Shown here: piece after piece, positions 17,946 through 27,174 of the stretch
How the letters are laid out: every line of letters starts with the position of its first letter
How positions within the stretch are numbered: position 1 is the stretch's first letter
Origin: Thiomicrorhabdus marina
GTDB taxonomy: Bacteria > Pseudomonadota > Gammaproteobacteria > Thiomicrospirales > Thiomicrospiraceae
Reading direction: 5' to 3'
Assembly: GCF_017571465.1 (NCBI RefSeq)
Contig: NZ_JAGETV010000005.1
Location: 1-64,000 of the forward strand
Length of the DNA: 64,000 nt
Made by a program: the position numbers and the translations under genes
Notes under the pieces: model-generated
The model's input: the letters and a program-made list of their open reading frames with translations, nothing else
The model's database searches: none
What the model was told of the DNA's origin: nothing

Positions 17946-18257
17946 CTAGAAACGCTTGGAGTGAATTGCATAAGTGGCCCCTGATTTATTGTTGATGAGT
18001 GTGTGGACAATGTCGGTTAAATACAGTAAAATCCGCGTAACTTTTAAATGACTAAAAATTATGCCGTTGGGCGTGAATTATGGGGTATGTAGCGGAGATG
18101 GCATTTAGTCATGCAGCATTCTAAGAAACGGAGCGAGTTCTTGCGGGAACTGGCTCCGTTTTTTTATGTAAAACGCTCAAGAGTTGGTTGTAAACCAATG
18201 AAAATAGACACAGCTCCTTACGCCGCTGGCATAATTTTAATCACCTATTGATTTTGG
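17946..18257 (+). promoter_or_regulatory. carA upstream region
   Basis: 312 bases without a gene. It holds the hairpin described separately at 18126-18165 and, after it, about 90 bases leading to carA. A -10-like TAATTT lies near 18231, but no convincing -35 or arginine/pyrimidine operator could be assigned. Promoters on both sides of the hairpin are possible. Confidence 0.4.
18126..18166 (+). terminator. Intrinsic terminator or attenuator upstream of carA
   Basis: An outer stem AACGGAGC / GCTCCGTT encloses an inner AGTTC / GAACT stem and is followed by seven T. It sits 180 bases after the NlpC/P60 gene and 92 bases before carA. It may simply end a transcript coming from the left, or act as an attenuator for carAB. 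Confidence 0.75.
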
Positions 18258-19403
18258 ATGGACGTATCAATGACTCAGGCTTTGCTCGCATTAGAAGATG
18301 GAACCCTTTTCTGGGGAACTTCACTGGGTGCTGAAGGTGAAACCGTTGGAGAAGTTGTTTTCAACACTTCTCTAACGGGGTATCAGGAAATTCTGACTGA
18401 CCCTTCGTATTTTAAACAGATTGTTACCTTGACATACCCGCATATCGGTAATGTTGGCGTCAACGATGAAGATGAAGAATCTCCAGGTATTATGGCTCAG
18501 GGTCTGATTGTTAAAGACTGTCCACCTCGCATGAGCAGTTTCCGTGCGCAAAAAAGCTTGCCGGATTATCTGCAAGAGCAAAACGTAGTAGCGATTGCCG
18601 ATATCGATACTCGTAAGCTGACTCGTATTCTACGTGATAAAGGTGCGCAGTCTGGTGTGATTGTTGCCGGTGAAAATATCGATGCTGATGACGCAATTGC
18701 CAAAGCGAAAGCTTTCAGCGGTCTTAAAGGTTTAGACCTAGCGAAAGAAGTGACGACCGCTGAAACTTACACGTGGACTGAAGGTTCCTGGAAGTTAGGC
18801 GAAGGCCATCCGGATAAGGCAGCGGATGCGCAATTCCATGTAGTGGCGTACGACTATGGTGTTAAACGAAATATCCTACGTATGTTGGCAGATCGCGGTT
18901 GTAAGCTAACGGTTGTGCCGGCGAAAACACCTGCGGCAGAAGTGCTGGCGATGAACCCAGACGGTGTTTTTCTTTCGAATGGTCCAGGTGATCCACAGCC
19001 ATGTGATTACGCTATCCAAGCAATCCAAGATGTTCTAGAAACCGAAGTGCCTGTATTTGGTATCTGCTTAGGCCACCAATTACTGGCACTCGCTTCTGGT
19101 GCGCAGACCGTGAAAATGAAATTCGGTCACCACGGTGGTAACCACCCGGTTCAAGACACCGCTTCAGGTCGTGTCATGATTACCGCGCAGAACCATGGTT
19201 TTGCGGTTGATGAAAATTCACTGCCTTCTAATCTACAAGCCACTCATAAATCACTTTTCGATGGCACGCTACAAGGAATCTCGCGCACTGATAAATTAGC
19301 GTTTAGTTTCCAAGGACACCCGGAAGCGAGCCCGGGTCCACACGATGTGGCGCCACTGTTTGATCAGTTTATCGATAACATTAAATCTGCAAAGAACGCA
19401 TAG
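18258..19403 (+). CDS. carA: Carbamoyl-phosphate synthase small subunit
   Basis: 381 residues from ATG 18258. An alternative ATG four codons later (18270, [11 protein letters not shown]) aligns better with the family start. The subunit hydrolyses glutamine and passes ammonia to CarB for carbamoyl phosphate, the precursor of arginine and pyrimidines. The C-terminal class I amidotransferase domain shows the nucleophile in GICLGHQ (Cys270) and the His/Glu pair in [11 protein letters not shown]. carB follows after 15 bases, the standard operon. Confidence 0.98.
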   Translation: MDVSMTQALLALEDGTLFWGTSLGAEGETVGEVVFNTSLTGYQEILTDPSYFKQIVTLTYPHIGNVGVNDEDEESPGIMAQGLIVKDCPPRMSSFRAQKSLPDYLQEQNVVAIADIDTRKLTRILRDKGAQSGVIVAGENIDADDAIAKAKAFSGLKGLDLAKEVTTAETYTWTEGSWKLGEGHPDKAADAQFHVVAYDYGVKRNILRMLADRGCKLTVVPAKTPAAEVLAMNPDGVFLSNGPGDPQPCDYAIQAIQDVLETEVPVFGICLGHQLLALASGAQTVKMKFGHHGGNHPVQDTASGRVMITAQNHGFAVDENSLPSNLQATHKSLFDGTLQGISRTDKLAFSFQGHPEASPGPHDVAPLFDQFIDNIKSAKNA

Positions 19404-19418
19404 TAATAGGACATAACC

Positions 19419-22400
19419 ATGCCAAAAAGAAGTGATCTCAAAAGTATTATGATTATTGGTGCTGGGCCTATTATTATCGGCCAAGCATGCGAATTCGACT
19501 ATTCAGGTGTACAGGCGTGTAAAGCGCTTAAGGAAGAAGGCTACCGAGTCGTTTTGGTTAACTCTAACCCAGCGACTATCATGACCGATCCTGATCTGGC
19601 GGACGCAACTTACATCGAGCCAATTGAATGGAAAACCGTTGCCGGTATTATTGAGAAAGAACGCCCAGATGCGATTCTACCAACAATGGGTGGTCAGACT
19701 GCATTGAACTGTGCTCTAGAACTGAACGAGCAAGGTGTTCTAGAGAAGTTTGGTGTTGAATTGATTGGTGCCGATGCTGATGCCATTGATAAAGCGGAAA
19801 ACCGTGATCGTTTCCGTTCTGCTATGCAGAAAATCGGTCTGGATATGCCGGTCTCTGATGTTGCACATAATATGGAAGAAGCGTGGGCAATCCAAGAGCG
19901 TGTTGGTTTCCCGACTGTTATCCGCCCATCTTTCACTCTAGGTGGTTCAGGTGGCGGTATCGCTTATAACAAAGCGGAATTCGAACAAATCTGTAAGTTC
20001 GGTCTTGATCTTTCGCCAACCGATGAGTTGCTAATCGAAGAATCTATCATCGGTTGGAAAGAGTACGAGATGGAAGTTATCCGTGATAAAAACGATAACT
20101 CAATCATTATCTGTTCAATCGAAAACTTAGACCCAATGGGTGTACACACTGGTGACTCAATCACGGTTGCACCGGCGCAGACGCTGACTGATAAAGAATA
20201 TCAAATTATGCGTAACGCTTCTTTAGCGGTATTGCGTGAAATCGGTGTTGAGACCGGTGGTTCAAACGTTCAGTTTGCTTTGAATCCTGAAAACGGTCGT
20301 ATGATCATTATCGAAATGAACCCGCGTGTATCGCGCTCATCGGCGCTTGCATCAAAAGCGACCGGTTTCCCGATTGCGAAAGTGGCGGCAAAACTGGCAG
20401 TGGGTTATACCCTTGACGAGTTACAGAACGACATCACCAATGGTGCGACACCGGCGTCTTTCGAACCGACTATCGATTATGTGGTAACCAAGATTCCTCG
20501 TTTCACTTTCGAGAAATTCCCGCAAGCGCAACAGCGTCTATCGACTCAGATGAAATCAGTAGGTGAAGTTATGGCGCTGGGTCGTAACTTCCAAGAGTCG
20601 CTACAAAAAGCATTGCGTGGTCTTGAAACCGATAAAAACGGTTTTGACGAAATTATTGACCCGAGCATGGATGAGCGTGAAGTTAAAGATACACTTCGCC
20701 AAGAATTACGTAATCCAGGCCCTGAGCGTCTATGGTACGTGGCGGATGCATTCCGTGCCGGTTGGACGATTGAAGAAGTCTTTGATGCATCGGAAATCGA
20801 TCCTTGGTTCCTAGCGCAAATCGAAGAGCTGATTAACCTGGAAGACGACGTTAAGCAGCGCGGTCTAGACGCGTTGGATGAAACCACTTTGCGTAAGCTA
20901 AAACAGAAAGGCTTTTCGGATAACCGTCTAGCAGCCTTGATGAATACGGATGCAGCGTTTATCCGTAAGTTCCGTCATACCTTGAATGTTCGTCCGGTTT
21001 TCAAACGTGTTGATACCTGTGCAGCGGAGTTCGAAACCTCGACTGCTTATATGTACTCTTCTTATGATGAAGAGTGTGAAGCGCGTCCGACAGACAAAGA
21101 TAAAATTATGGTATTGGGCGGTGGTCCAAACCGTATCGGTCAAGGTATCGAATTCGATTACTGCTGTGTTCACGCGGTTATGGCGATGCGCGAAGACGGT
21201 TATGAAACCATTATGGTTAACTGTAATCCGGAAACGGTTTCCACTGACTACGATACCTCTGACCGTCTGTATTTCGAACCGCTAACGCTGGAAGACGTTC
21301 TTGAAATCGTTGAAGTTGAACAGCCAAAAGGCGTTATCGTTCAGTACGGTGGTCAGACGCCATTGAAATTGGCCGAAGACTTGGAAGAAGCCGGTGTGCC
21401 GATTATCGGTACTTCACCTGAATCAATCGATTTGGCGGAAGACCGTGAGCGCTTCCAACAGATTCTAAATGAAGAAGGTCTGCTTCAGCCGCCTAACCGT
21501 ACAGCGACTTCTGAAGAGCAAGCGGTAACCTTGGCAAATGAAATCGGTTATCCGCTCGTAGTACGTCCATCATACGTTCTTGGTGGCCGTGGCATGGAAA
21601 TCGTTTATGACGAAACTAACCTACGCCGTTATATGGGCGCTGCGGTTAAGGTTTCTAACGATGCACCGGTTCTACTGGATCGTTTCCTAGATGACGCGGT
21701 TGAGTTAGATGTTGATGCGGTTTGTGACGGCGAAAATGTGGTAATCGGTGGGATTATGGAACACATCGAGCAAGCGGGTATTCACTCGGGTGACTCGGCC
21801 TGTTCGATTCCTCCTTACAGTATTTCTGACGAGATTCAGGACCGTATCCGTGAGCAGGTTGCTAAGATGGCAAAAGCGCTTGGTGTCGTTGGTCTAATGA
21901 ATACGCAGTTCGCGGTTAAGGGCGACGATATTTATGTACTTGAGGTGAACCCTCGTGCATCGCGTACCGTTCCGTTTGTGTCAAAAGCAATCGGTCAGCC
22001 GTTGGCGATGATTGCAGCACGCTGCATGGTCGGTCAAAAGTTGGAAGCGCAAGGTTTTACTTCTGAAGTGAAGCCAACTAACTTCTCGGTTAAAGAAGCT
22101 GTCTTCCCGTTTATCAAGTTCTTGGGTGTTGACCCGATTCTTGGGCCGGAAATGAAATCGACCGGTGAAGTTATGGGCATCGGCGATAACTTTGCGCAAG
22201 CTTACGCGAAAGCGCAGCTAGCGGCAGGTACGGTTTTGCCTCGTTCGGGTACGGCTTTCCTAAGTGTACGTAAGGCAGATCGTGTTCGTGTACTGGATTT
22301 AGCGAAACAACTGGTCGACAAGGGCTTCAAGATTGTAGCGACTCGCGGTACGGCTAATTCTTTGACTGAAGCAGGTATTGAGTGCGAAACCGTTAATAAG

Positions 22401-22631
22401 GTAACCGAAGGGCGTCCGAATATCGTTGACTCGATTGTTAACGAAGAGATTGACCTGATTGTTAATACCTCTGACGGTTCAACTAGTATCCAGGATTCAT
22501 CAAGCATTCGTCGTGAAGCACTGATGCACAAAACCTGTTACACCACGACCATCGCCGGCGCTTTCGCAATGGTTGCGGCCATGGATTATTTGGATGACCA
22601 GCCGGTAACTCGTCTGCAAGACATCCACTAA
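19419..22631 (+). CDS. carB: Carbamoyl-phosphate synthase large subunit
   Basis: 1070 residues, normal length. Two homologous ATP-grasp halves: the first starts [21 protein letters not shown] and the second [21 protein letters not shown]. They make carboxyphosphate and then phosphorylate carbamate. The C-terminal methylglyoxal-synthase-like domain (last 130 residues) is the allosteric site for UMP and ornithine. It is co-transcribed with carA and followed by a strong terminator. Confidence 0.99.
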   Translation: MPKRSDLKSIMIIGAGPIIIGQACEFDYSGVQACKALKEEGYRVVLVNSNPATIMTDPDLADATYIEPIEWKTVAGIIEKERPDAILPTMGGQTALNCALELNEQGVLEKFGVELIGADADAIDKAENRDRFRSAMQKIGLDMPVSDVAHNMEEAWAIQERVGFPTVIRPSFTLGGSGGGIAYNKAEFEQICKFGLDLSPTDELLIEESIIGWKEYEMEVIRDKNDNSIIICSIENLDPMGVHTGDSITVAPAQTLTDKEYQIMRNASLAVLREIGVETGGSNVQFALNPENGRMIIIEMNPRVSRSSALASKATGFPIAKVAAKLAVGYTLDELQNDITNGATPASFEPTIDYVVTKIPRFTFEKFPQAQQRLSTQMKSVGEVMALGRNFQESLQKALRGLETDKNGFDEIIDPSMDEREVKDTLRQELRNPGPERLWYVADAFRAGWTIEEVFDASEIDPWFLAQIEELINLEDDVKQRGLDALDETTLRKLKQKGFSDNRLAALMNTDAAFIRKFRHTLNVRPVFKRVDTCAAEFETSTAYMYSSYDEECEARPTDKDKIMVLGGGPNRIGQGIEFDYCCVHAVMAMREDGYETIMVNCNPETVSTDYDTSDRLYFEPLTLEDVLEIVEVEQPKGVIVQYGGQTPLKLAEDLEEAGVPIIGTSPESIDLAEDRERFQQILNEEGLLQPPNRTATSEEQAVTLANEIGYPLVVRPSYVLGGRGMEIVYDETNLRRYMGAAVKVSNDAPVLLDRFLDDAVELDVDAVCDGENVVIGGIMEHIEQAGIHSGDSACSIPPYSISDEIQDRIREQVAKMAKALGVVGLMNTQFAVKGDDIYVLEVNPRASRTVPFVSKAIGQPLAMIAARCMVGQKLEAQGFTSEVKPTNFSVKEAVFPFIKFLGVDPILGPEMKSTGEVMGIGDNFAQAYAKAQLAAGTVLPRSGTAFLSVRKADRVRVLDLAKQLVDKGFKIVATRGTANSLTEAGIECETVNKVTEGRPNIVDSIVNEEIDLIVNTSDGSTSIQDSSSIRREALMHKTCYTTTIAGAFAMVAAMDYLDDQPVTRLQDIH

Positions 22632-22654
22632 TTTTCTAATTCGTGGCAAAATAG

Positions 22655-22690
22655 CGCCAGAGTTTATCAACTCTGGCGTTTTTGTTTTTT
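22655..22690 (+). terminator. Terminator after carB
   Basis: A 10-bp stem CGCCAGAGTT / AACTCTGGCG with a TATC loop and a T-rich tail. Confidence 0.92.
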
Positions 22691-22720
22691 AAAGAAGAAT
22701 TTAAAGAATAGGTAAGATTT

Positions 22721-23197
22721 ATGAATAAACATCCTATGACCAAAGAAGGTGCAGACGCGCTGCAGGCGGAGCTGAATAAGCTAAAAAAAGAAGAGCGTCC
22801 GAAAATTACCGAGGCGATTGCTGAAGCTCGTGAGCATGGCGACTTGAAAGAAAATGCTGAATATCATGCTGCACGTGAACAGCAAGGCTTGGTGGAAGCG
22901 CGCATTAAACAGATTGAAGGGGTTTTGTCGCATTCGCAAATCATCGATGTAGCCAAACTGCCGCAAACCGGTAAAGTGGTTTTCGGAACAACGGTTACGC
23001 TGCTAAATCTTGATACTGATGCTGAAGTGACTTATAAAATTGTTGGTGATGAAGAAGCAGACATTAAGCACAATAAGGTCTCAGTAGGCTCGCCAATCGC
23101 TCGTGCCTTAATTGGTAAAGAAGAGGGCGACGAAGTTCAGGTTCAAGCACCAGGCGGTAATATCGATTACGAAATCGTTGAAGTGCAATACCTATAA
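22721..23197 (+). CDS. greA: Transcription elongation factor GreA
   Basis: 158 residues. GreA restarts backtracked RNA polymerase by stimulating transcript cleavage. The N-terminal coiled coil ([19 protein letters not shown] and the acidic tip [11 protein letters not shown]) enters the polymerase channel, and the C-terminal FKBP-like domain ends IVEVQYL. It follows carAB, the conserved gammaproteobacterial position, and is followed by a membrane-protein gene on the same strand. Confidence 0.98.
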   Translation: MNKHPMTKEGADALQAELNKLKKEERPKITEAIAEAREHGDLKENAEYHAAREQQGLVEARIKQIEGVLSHSQIIDVAKLPQTGKVVFGTTVTLLNLDTDAEVTYKIVGDEEADIKHNKVSVGSPIARALIGKEEGDEVQVQAPGGNIDYEIVEVQYL

Positions 23198-23217
23198 CTG
23201 GCTGTTAAGGATTGAGT

Positions 23218-23664
23218 ATGACCAAGTGGCGACTGTTTTTGTTTAGCCTGACTTTATTGGCTCTTAGTTTGCAGATAACCATGGGTTATGTTGTTACGCC
23301 AATCCTGTTTACGCAAATCGATAGTAAAAGTGCCGGTGATATTGCCGGCGTTCTTTTTGCAATTTTCAGCTACTTTGGAATGGCGGCAGCCGTGCTTAGT
23401 TTGTTGTTGATTAAGTTTATCGATAACTTAGCGAAGTTGCCGAAATGGCCGATTATGGTTACTTTGCTCCTAACTGCATCGTCACATTTCGGTTTAGGCG
23501 GCTGGATGACGCAAATCAAAGCTCGCTATCCGCAAGGTTTGGATAGTCATTCGGCCGACTGGGCTTTGTTCATGCAAGTGCATGGCGTTTACCAACTTCT
23601 GTATGTTGTTGTTTTATTTGTGCTTCTTGGATGGCTGTGGCGTTTGCTTAAATTGGATAAATAA
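23218..23664 (+). CDS. DUF4149 family membrane protein
   Basis: 148 residues from ATG 23218, preferred over an in-frame TTG at 23212 because AAGG at 23207-23210 is well spaced. About four transmembrane helices (roughly 5-27, 42-65, 76-96, 120-143) with the early motif YVVTPILF fit the DUF4149 family found after greA in many gammaproteobacteria. The function is unknown. It starts 20 bases after greA and is probably co-transcribed. Confidence 0.75.
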   Translation: MTKWRLFLFSLTLLALSLQITMGYVVTPILFTQIDSKSAGDIAGVLFAIFSYFGMAAAVLSLLLIKFIDNLAKLPKWPIMVTLLLTASSHFGLGGWMTQIKARYPQGLDSHSADWALFMQVHGVYQLLYVVVLFVLLGWLWRLLKLDK

Positions 23665-23778
23665 AGTTTATAAGCATTTCATTATTTTCTGCTATTAAGC
23701 GGGTTGCAATTTGCAATGAAAAGGGGCAGAATTGACCCGTTTAAGCGAAAACGATTAAAACCTCGGAGTTTAATTTAA

Positions 23779-24156
23779 ATGAAAACTATGACTTTAAAAG
23801 CTCTATTCATCTCTGCTGCGGTAGCTGGTTCAGCTAACGTACAAGCTGCAGACGATGTTTATGGCCAGTGTCTAGCAGATGCACGTACTATTGTTGAAAC
23901 AACTGTAAAAGACGGTTCTACCGCTGCTAAAGCGCTAGAGCAAAAAACAACTGTTGAACAATGTTTTGCAGAACTTGACAAAATTGAAGCGAAATACGGC
24001 GATAAAACTCGTGCAGTGAATCCTTCATCAGTTATGAGTGCTGAAGATAAGCTGAAGTGGGCTAAACTTTTCAACGCGATTGACGCGAAGAAATTTACAG
24101 GCCAAGAATACCGCTTCGCGGCATACTATCGTTCTATGCCTCACATGTCTTTCTAA
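23779..24156 (+). CDS. Hypothetical periplasmic protein
   Basis: 125 residues with a clear signal peptide (MKTMTLKALFISAAVAGSANVQA, cleavage before ADD). The mature protein is helical and contains a cysteine pair (GQCLAD, VEQCFAEL) likely to be disulphide-bonded, ending in an aromatic/Met-rich tail (FAAYYRSMPHMSF). The start codons and codon use look like a well-expressed gene and a strong terminator follows directly. No family recognised. Confidence 0.7.
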   Translation: MKTMTLKALFISAAVAGSANVQAADDVYGQCLADARTIVETTVKDGSTAAKALEQKTTVEQCFAELDKIEAKYGDKTRAVNPSSVMSAEDKLKWAKLFNAIDAKKFTGQEYRFAAYYRSMPHMSF

Positions 24157-24187
24157 GAAAAGACATACAAAAAACAGTTATTGCGCT

Positions 24188-24220
24188 AAAAGCCGGACTT
24201 TGTTCCGGCTTTTTGATTTT
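24188..24220 (+). terminator. Terminator after the hypothetical periplasmic gene
   Basis: Stem AAAAGCCGGA / TCCGGCTTTT with a 6-nt loop and a T-rich tail. Confidence 0.9.
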
Positions 24221-24247
24221 ATAGAGATTCATTAACTAGGGTTTTGC

Positions 24248-25045
24248 ATGTCGCACAATCTATTCGCTTTAACCTTGCACTGTCTGCAAGAGCCTGATTT
24301 AGATAAAAAAATGCAGCAAGTCGATCAGCTGTTACAAATTTGGACCGAAGACGGGTTTGATTTTACCCCTTCGCATGAAATCGTCCGTATTCCCGATCCG
24401 GGGCGACCACAAAAACCGGACTTAGTTCCGCCAAAAGACCTACCGCGCCGCGGTCTAGGCTCCATTGAAGGGCACGCCGCACTGATGCATTCCATTGCCC
24501 ATATTGAGTTTAATGCCATTAACCTAGCACTGGATGCCGTGTATCGTTTTCAAGATATGCCGAAGCAGTATTATGGCGACTGGCTTGGCGTAGCCGGTGA
24601 AGAGTCTTATCACTTCCAGATGATTCGCGAGCACCTATTCCATCTCGGTTATGAATATGGTGATTTTTCGGCACATGACGGCTTATGGATGACGACTTAT
24701 CAAACTGACCATGATTCTCTCGTCAGAATGGCATTAGTGCCGAGAACGCTGGAAGCGCGTGGATTAGATGTTACTCCGGCAATGATCCAGAAGTTGCGAG
24801 CCATTGGCGATAAGCGCGGAGTAGAAATTTTAAAGATTCTCTTACGTGACGAGATTGGTCATGTTGAAGTTGGTACGCGATGGTTCCGCTACCTTTGCCA
24901 ACAGCGTAATGAAAATCCGTTTGCGCAATTCAAAGCCGTGGTCGATCAATATTTTCATGGTAATTTACGCGGACCTTTCAATTTTGAGGCGCGTAAAGAA
25001 GCCGGTTTTTCCGATGAAGAGATTGCATGGTTGAAAACGCTGTAA
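24248..25045 (+). CDS. DUF455 family ferritin-like protein
   Basis: 265 residues. The ferritin-like four-helix pattern is visible in metal-ligand segments: MHSIAHIEFNAINLALDA, GVAGEESYHFQMI, PRTLEARGLD and LRDEIGHVEVGTRWF, each with the Glu/His residues of a di-metal site. The N-terminal third carries the RIPDPGRPQKPDLV proline-rich segment typical of DUF455. The chemistry of the family is not established; an oxidase or radical-type di-iron role is inferred. The stop codon overlaps the start of the next gene (TAATG), so translation is coupled with a methyltransferase. Confidence 0.85.
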   Translation: MSHNLFALTLHCLQEPDLDKKMQQVDQLLQIWTEDGFDFTPSHEIVRIPDPGRPQKPDLVPPKDLPRRGLGSIEGHAALMHSIAHIEFNAINLALDAVYRFQDMPKQYYGDWLGVAGEESYHFQMIREHLFHLGYEYGDFSAHDGLWMTTYQTDHDSLVRMALVPRTLEARGLDVTPAMIQKLRAIGDKRGVEILKILLRDEIGHVEVGTRWFRYLCQQRNENPFAQFKAVVDQYFHGNLRGPFNFEARKEAGFSDEEIAWLKTL

Positions 25046-25692
25046 TGTTTGAGCATTCGCGCTTAGATAATAAACAAAGACAGCGCATTGCGCGTCGCCA
25101 TGAAGATTCGATTCAGCGCCACGGTTATAAGCCGCAGGCACTGTTTTGGAGTTCGAAAGCGATTCAAGATATCCGTTTTCAGACGTTATTAGACGGTATC
25201 CCAAAACAGCTAAAAAGCATTGATGGATTTTCATTGCTGGATGTCGGTTGCGGATTTGCTGACCTACTGGATTATCTACAACAGCAGCGGCTCAATACAG
25301 ACTATGTTGGTGTGGATTTGGCTCCGGCAATGGTGACCGCAGCAAAAAGCCTACATCCGAAAAGCGTATTCCACTGCGGTGATCTTTTTGATATGGATTT
25401 TGCCGATGAAAGCTTTGACTTTGTGGTGTTATCCGGCGCCCTAAATGAAGTGGTCGAGTGCGAACAGCAGGGCGCTTATGCTAAGGCGGTGATTGAAAAG
25501 ATGTATGCCCTTTGTCGTGTTGGCGTGGCTTTTAATTTACTAGATAGTCGTGATCTATGGACGGCTTCGCGGCCTGATTTACAGAGTTTTGCGCCACAAG
25601 AAATGGTTAGTTTTTGCCAAACCTTTGCGTCTAAAGTCGAATGGCGTGATGATTATCTGGATAATGATTTTACGGTGTATTTGTATAAATGA
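25045..25692 (+). CDS. Class I SAM-dependent methyltransferase
   Basis: 215 residues from ATG 25045, which overlaps the stop of the ferritin-like gene; an in-frame ATG at 25027 gives 221 residues. The Rossmann-type methyltransferase fold shows motif I LLDVGCGFADLLDYL, the acidic VGVDLAPAMV and FHCGDLFDMDFAD. The opening NKQRQRIARRHEDSIQRHG is basic. The substrate is unknown. It ends in an ATGA overlap with the ROK kinase gene, so three genes are translationally coupled. Confidence 0.88.
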   Translation: MFEHSRLDNKQRQRIARRHEDSIQRHGYKPQALFWSSKAIQDIRFQTLLDGIPKQLKSIDGFSLLDVGCGFADLLDYLQQQRLNTDYVGVDLAPAMVTAAKSLHPKSVFHCGDLFDMDFADESFDFVVLSGALNEVVECEQQGAYAKAVIEKMYALCRVGVAFNLLDSRDLWTASRPDLQSFAPQEMVSFCQTFASKVEWRDDYLDNDFTVYLYK

Positions 25693-26612
25693 TCTCACAT
25701 GAAAATTTGCACATCGGTATTGATCTAGGTGGCACCAAAATCGAGATTATCGTGCTCGATACAGTTGGTGGTGAACGTTATCGTAAACGCATTGATACAC
25801 CGCAAGGCGATTACCAAGGGACGATCAATGCGATTGTCGGTTTGGTGAAGACCGCTGAGCAGCAATTCCAGCAGATCTGTTCAGTCGGCATTGGTATTCC
25901 GGGGGCTTTATCGAATAGCTCAGGTCTAGTAAAAAATGCCAATTCGGTCTGTTTAATCGGTCAAGATTTAAAAGGTGACTTACAACAGCATTTACAACGC
26001 GAGATTTTTGTTGCCAATGATGCCAACTGTTTTGCACTGTCGGAAGCGATTGATGGCAGTGCTAAAGGCGCCAAGGTGGTTTTTGGCGTCATTATCGGTA
26101 CCGGCTGCGGAGGTGGAATTATTGTTGATGGTCAGGTGCTGACAGGCATTAACTGGATTGGCGGCGAGTGGGGGCATAACCCTTTGCCGTGGTCAAATGC
26201 TGATGATCAGCATGAGTGCTATTGCGGCTTGCAAGGCTGTACGGAAACCTTTTTATCCGGCACGGGTTTGCAGAAGCATTTTCAGCAAAGAACCGGCCAG
26301 CAATTAACGGCAAAACAGATTGTAGATTTGGCTGAACAAGGTGTTGTCGATGCTGAGGAGATGCTACAGGATTATTGTGTCTGGTTGGCGAAAGGCTTGG
26401 CGAGCGTGATTAATGTAGTTGACCCGGATGTGATTGTTTTGGGTGGTGGAATGGGGAATATCAAGCGCTTGTACACTGAGGTTCCAAAGTTGTGGGACAA
26501 ATGGATTTTCAGCAATGAAGCGACCCTAACCAAACTGGTTGCTCCGAGATTCGGTGATTCCAGTGGGGTACGCGGAGCGGCACGACTACCGAATGCGTCC
26601 CACGCTAAATAA
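25689..26612 (+). CDS. ROK family sugar kinase (fructokinase/N-acetylglucosamine kinase-like)
   Basis: 307 residues. The ATP-binding motif GIDLGGTKIEIIVLD is at the N-terminus, the catalytic aspartate lies in ANDANCFALSEA, and the ROK zinc motif is visible in GHNPLPW ... CYCGLQGCTETFLSG. The family phosphorylates hexoses such as glucose, fructose, mannose or N-acetylglucosamine; the extra loop and zinc motif are closest to the Mak/NagK subgroup. It overlaps the methyltransferase stop (ATGA). Confidence 0.9.
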   Translation: MISHENLHIGIDLGGTKIEIIVLDTVGGERYRKRIDTPQGDYQGTINAIVGLVKTAEQQFQQICSVGIGIPGALSNSSGLVKNANSVCLIGQDLKGDLQQHLQREIFVANDANCFALSEAIDGSAKGAKVVFGVIIGTGCGGGIIVDGQVLTGINWIGGEWGHNPLPWSNADDQHECYCGLQGCTETFLSGTGLQKHFQQRTGQQLTAKQIVDLAEQGVVDAEEMLQDYCVWLAKGLASVINVVDPDVIVLGGGMGNIKRLYTEVPKLWDKWIFSNEATLTKLVAPRFGDSSGVRGAARLPNASHAK

Positions 26613-26650
26613 AGAGCAAATGGAATTTATAAACATAATAAAGAGAAGGA

Positions 26651-26992
26651 ATGCACGTGCACACTGTTGAAACCTTAGAAGCGTTGCAGACGCTGCAATA
26701 TGAATCGGAAGCGCTGTTAGTGCTATATGGCGGCAGCGAATGCAATGTTTGTGATGTGGTCAAACCACAAATCATTACTCAGGTTGAGGAAAAATATCCG
26801 AAGATGCGCATGGTTTATGTGGATTGTCATAAAACTACCGACATCTGTTCTCAAAACGGCATTTTCAGCCTGCCGGTGGTGCAGGTCTATTTCACCGGCC
26901 AGAAGTTTATTGAAGAGGTTCGTAGTTTCAGTGTCGGGAAACTGATGAACGATATTCAACGTCCATATTTAATGTGTTTTGATGAAGTTTAA
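26651..26992 (+). CDS. Thioredoxin-family protein
   Basis: 113 residues with a thioredoxin fold. The active-site pair is CNVC (in GGSECNVCDVVKP) rather than CGPC, and the cis-proline region is SLPVVQVYF. A further cysteine pair (DCHKTTDIC) lies in the middle. It has no signal peptide, so it is cytoplasmic. It follows the ROK kinase by 38 bases and may belong to the same operon. The variant active site suggests a dedicated partner rather than general reduction. Confidence 0.82.
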   Translation: MHVHTVETLEALQTLQYESEALLVLYGGSECNVCDVVKPQIITQVEEKYPKMRMVYVDCHKTTDICSQNGIFSLPVVQVYFTGQKFIEEVRSFSVGKLMNDIQRPYLMCFDEV

Positions 26993-27005
26993 GCATTTTT
27001 TCTCA

Positions 27006-27040
27006 GGCCGATAATGGTTTTATCGGTCGTGTCTGTTTTT
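27006..27040 (+). terminator. Probable terminator after the thioredoxin-like gene
   Basis: Stem CCGATAA / TTATCGG with a 5-nt loop, extended by one G-U and one G-C pair, with a TTTTT run beginning about eight bases later. Confidence 0.55.
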
Positions 27041-27174
27041 GCATCAATCAATAAATAAGTTCTTCTGTTTTACACTTTTTTCACAGCTCATCTTTCATCA
27101 TAACCTCCTGTAAAAATCACTAAGCGGCTGATAAATAGTTGCTTTAAGTGGCGCTTTCTAACAGGAGAAATCTA

